This document shows, piece by piece, positions 61,131-64,000 of a DNA stretch of 64,000 bases. This DNA is from Rhabdornis inornatus (lineage: Eukaryota; Chordata; Aves; Passeriformes; Rhabdornithidae). Numbering within the stretch: the first letter of the stretch is position 1; every line of letters starts with the position of its first letter. The notes under the pieces are model-generated. The model was given only the letters and a program-made list of their open reading frames with translations. It had not been told where the DNA came from and made no database searches. The stretch covers positions 414,614-478,613 of the forward strand of contig VWZS01004498.1 of assembly GCA_013397075.1 (NCBI GenBank), given 5' to 3'. Both the position numbers and the translations under genes were made by a program.

Positions 61131-63227
61131 TGTGTGCCATGATCACATGTAAACTGTAAATTTCTAAGAAAATAGCAATCAAAGTAGTGGTGGAAAATAT
61201 AAAGCGTCAGAGTAGATAATATATGAGTAAATGAACCAAATATCTAACAAAATGGAAAACATGACAGAAAAGAGAAGATGGATGAAAAAAAGATGGTTGA
61301 ATACATTGAGTTATGTAAGACTGTAAAGGAGAATTCGTAAGGTTTCAGGAAATAGGATTTCTTGAGAAACTGAGGGAAAATAGAAAGAAAGCCATCAGGC
61401 AGAATTGCTGTGAGAAACAGCTTCCTGCTGAGATAGAAGAGGTTTACTTTCAGCACTGTACAAATGCATCCCAACAAGTATAACAAACAAAAATAGATGC
61501 GTCGTAAAATCAAGAGTAAGGAGAAGGAGTTTATATAAGCACACAAACATACTACATGTAATAGAGAAGAGACAGAACAAAGGGGTAACTGTGGGTGGGA
61601 AGGAAAGTATGGGAGAAAACAGACATTGTACTGTGGTTGAGTAAGAAAGCAGACAGCTGATAGGTTGTGGCTGCCTGAGCAACATGGGAAGCATGTACTC
61701 TCTCTGTTGAATCAAAATAATTAGTGCAGGGAGGAACTAACTCGTCACAGCATGGATTTTTTATCCAGCAGTTATGTTCAGCAAAATAACTCACTAGTTC
61801 TGTAAAAAGTATTACAGTAAAACATAGGACTTCTCTGATATAAATGTTGTAGATTCTCTAATTCATTAAGATTTCAAACTTGTTAGAAAGTTTCAAAGGA
61901 AAGAGAGGGCCATTTAGTTCTACAAGATGCAGGCGCTTAAGACCCTTATAAAATTTCACCTAAATAAGAATGGAGGAAAGCTCTCTCCTCAAAAGATACT
62001 ATTTAGAAATGGTCTTCCACAGACAAGGAAATAAATAAAAATTTGTTGATAGAAACCATCTTTGAAACATTAGGGAGAGGGCAATGTTTTGCAATGGATA
62101 TGGAAGAATGATTAAGTTAAATGTCACTAAACAAAGCTCACTGACTGTTCATACCCATGCAGCTGTTGAATAGAAGAATGTTATTTTATGCTTATGGTGA
62201 GACTGGGCCGTAATTTCAGACTAGAGGAACACCAAAGTTAATTGAAGACAAAGTACTTACTCTGTAGAGCAGCACAATGGATTGTATTGCCAAATGAAGG
62301 CATTCTTAGAATTTTTTAGATCTAAGAAAAACATCTTATTTCAAAGAAATCCAGAAAAAGTGAAGTCAGTGTAGCTGTTGCAGCAGGGATTAAATTTAGA
62401 TGGCCCATGAAAAGTTCCAATTTTTATGGATGCTCTGTTAGCAGAACCTATGAAGAGACATAAAAAATCAAGACATGAATTTTAGCAAACAGGAAATGGG
62501 CAGTACACAAACCAGTTGAGTTGTAAATTGCTTATAGGTAACATACATGTTTCTTGTGATATTTCATTTAAAAATTTAACCGCTACATTAAGCTGGCTTT
62601 ATACCTTGAAGAGCATATTTACAAGCAGTGTTTTACAGGTGGTCACAATTGGTGATTTAATACACAGGCAATCTTTGCAGCTGTGTAGCAAATCAGATGA
62701 ACAAATGGGATTTGGTGTCATTGAGAGATTGCATAAGCTCTCCAAACTAATGAACTTTGTAGTGTGTGAAAGTAAAAGATAGTGCTCTGAGTATAAAGCA
62801 AAAGAAGCTACAAAACCCCCCAGAACAGCGGGAGAACACAGGTAAAGGTTTTGAATAGATTACAAATACTACAAGGTACAACAGATATAAATAAAATACA
62901 CAGTAAAGATGCAATATAATAAAATACTGTAATTTGGGCTGTCAGCACGAGTGTAGTGAGTTCAAAATAGAACAAGTGAGTTAGCTTTTATGAGGTAGTT
63001 AACCACAAACTGCCATAAACTGAGATTGCTGCTGGTAATACATATTCAAATGCAGCAAACATGTTATTGGGAAAAATTATATAAAATCACGCTATAAACT
63101 TTTGGGTTGTATTTCTTGAATTTGTCCACTAGGCATCTGCAATTTGCCTTTTGCAGACTTGACATCTGCAGAAGTGGTAGCTTCAGTGCCATTTCCCACA
63201 TATCATGGAAATAATTATGGCTAGAGT

Positions 63228-63317
63228 TACATAGGGTATCCCTGCCCATGGCAAGGGTTGGAACTAGATGATCAGTAATGTCATTTTCAACCCAGGCCAT
63301 TCTATGATTCTGTGATA
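63228..63317 (+). mobile_element. CR1 LINE 3' end
   Basis: The sequence has ccctgcccatggcaagggtt, ggaactagatgatcagtaat, gtcattttcaacccaggcca, and the tail ttctatgattctgtgat. This is the canonical avian CR1 3' UTR with its 8-bp tail repeat (ATTCTATG/ATTCTGTG), 5'-truncated, and is the best-preserved CR1 end in the window. Confidence 0.92.
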
Positions 63318-64000
63318 GTAAGAAGACTTATTTGGACATGGACAAACCAGACTGTCTCAGATTCAACAGGCAGTTCACAATAGTTCCAGAAATGCCTCCT
63401 ATAGCATGGGGTTTTTTTCCCAAATGATGTTAACTGAAAGTACAACTAGATAAGAGAAAAAAAAAAAATTGTCATCTCAGTCCATTATTTGGGTATGTGG
63501 AGAAACTCTGACAGATGTCTGCCCAGTGCTTCAGGACAGCTGTTTTCATGTATTCTGCCAGAATGGCTTCCTTAGAGCTTTGTACCACTGGCTTCTTGGC
63601 CCGTTGTTGTAGCTTAAGAGCTACAGAGGGGGATGTCTAAGAAGCATCAATTCCTGGCCAGTGCCACTTACAAAGCTGCAGTACTGTCTCACGGTGCTAC
63701 CTCAGAGTATTTCTTCACATTTCATGATTGCTATTCCAGTGTCCTGTGTTGTTTTGGAAATGGATAATACAAGTACTTCATGCCTTCTTAAGAGGTATTT
63801 TCGGGCATCTTGTCTGGTTTGATTTCCAGTACCACAAGATATGGGTCTTTCAGCAGCTGTTGGTTCCTCTCAGAAACACTCCTTCAAGCTGAGCGAAGAT
63901 AAAGTTTATTCTAATAATTAGTTATAGAAAAAAGACAGATATTATTTTCTTATCTATTTATATAAAGTTATATTTTGTTTGTGATAATGTTTTCTATTAA
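63318..64000. other. Intergenic to window end
   Basis: AT-rich with an A12 run near 63459-63470. Nothing recognised. Confidence 0.6.

Larger units (their letters stand above)
55871..63227. other. Intergenic, AT-rich
   Basis: Apart from the repeats listed (56250-56297, 56691-56758, 57147-57178, 58477-58545, 59401-59452, 61085-61130) I see no gene. Open frames are short and not conserved-looking. Confidence 0.55.

Noticed and set aside
1..64000. tRNA, rRNA, CRISPR arrays, bacterial operons or intact retroviral LTR elements
   Set aside because: None seen. No cloverleaf with A/B boxes, no regularly spaced identical repeats of CRISPR type, no paired LTRs with primer-binding site. The sequence is a spliced vertebrate locus.

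Overview
The window is vertebrate nuclear DNA, most likely from a bird. It holds almost all of one gene, the transcription factor SP3, on the + strand. The bird inference rests on CR1-type LINE remnants, one of which ends in the ATTCTATGATTCTGTGAT-style tail typical of avian CR1. It also rests on the compact gene (about 32 kb from exon 2 to the stop), long AT-rich introns with few repeats, and a protein that reads as an ortholog of mammalian SP3. I could not run any database search. Gene names rest on recognising the protein family.

Layout: 1-36 is the end of SP3 intron 1. Coding exons 2-6 lie at 37-153, 10329-11694, 23839-24031, 29569-29765 and 31960-32276. All introns are GT-AG and the codon phases join without a break. 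Exon 1, which carries the long-isoform start codons and the promoter, lies upstream of the window. The visible 729 codons plus an exon 1 of about 50 codons give a protein close to the 781 residues of human SP3. Exon 2 carries the Sp box. Exon 3 carries the glutamine-rich activation region and two internal ATGs that match the known starts of short SP3 isoforms. Exon 4 carries the sumoylation/inhibitory motif and the buttonhead box. Exons 5-6 carry three C2H2 zinc fingers. The 3' UTR runs to about 33720, with AATAAA at 33698.

The introns hold a CpG-rich block next to exon 2 with a 35-bp tandem repeat, four CR1/MIR-like remnants (three in intron 2, a long CR1 in intron 5), and several perfect or near-perfect inverted repeats in introns 2 and 3. 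They also hold a 30-bp exact direct repeat and one exon-like segment in intron 3.

From about 33.7 kb to the end I recognise no known gene. In mammals the DNA beyond the SP3 3' end is gene-poor. The notable feature there is a chain of seven exon-like segments on the + strand (45143/45304 to 55786). They have good splice signals and join into one uninterrupted reading frame, which may be an undescribed transcript or a coincidence. A GC-rich minisatellite island (about 38.4-38.8 kb), a 65-bp direct duplication, simple repeats and a CR1 3' end make up the rest.
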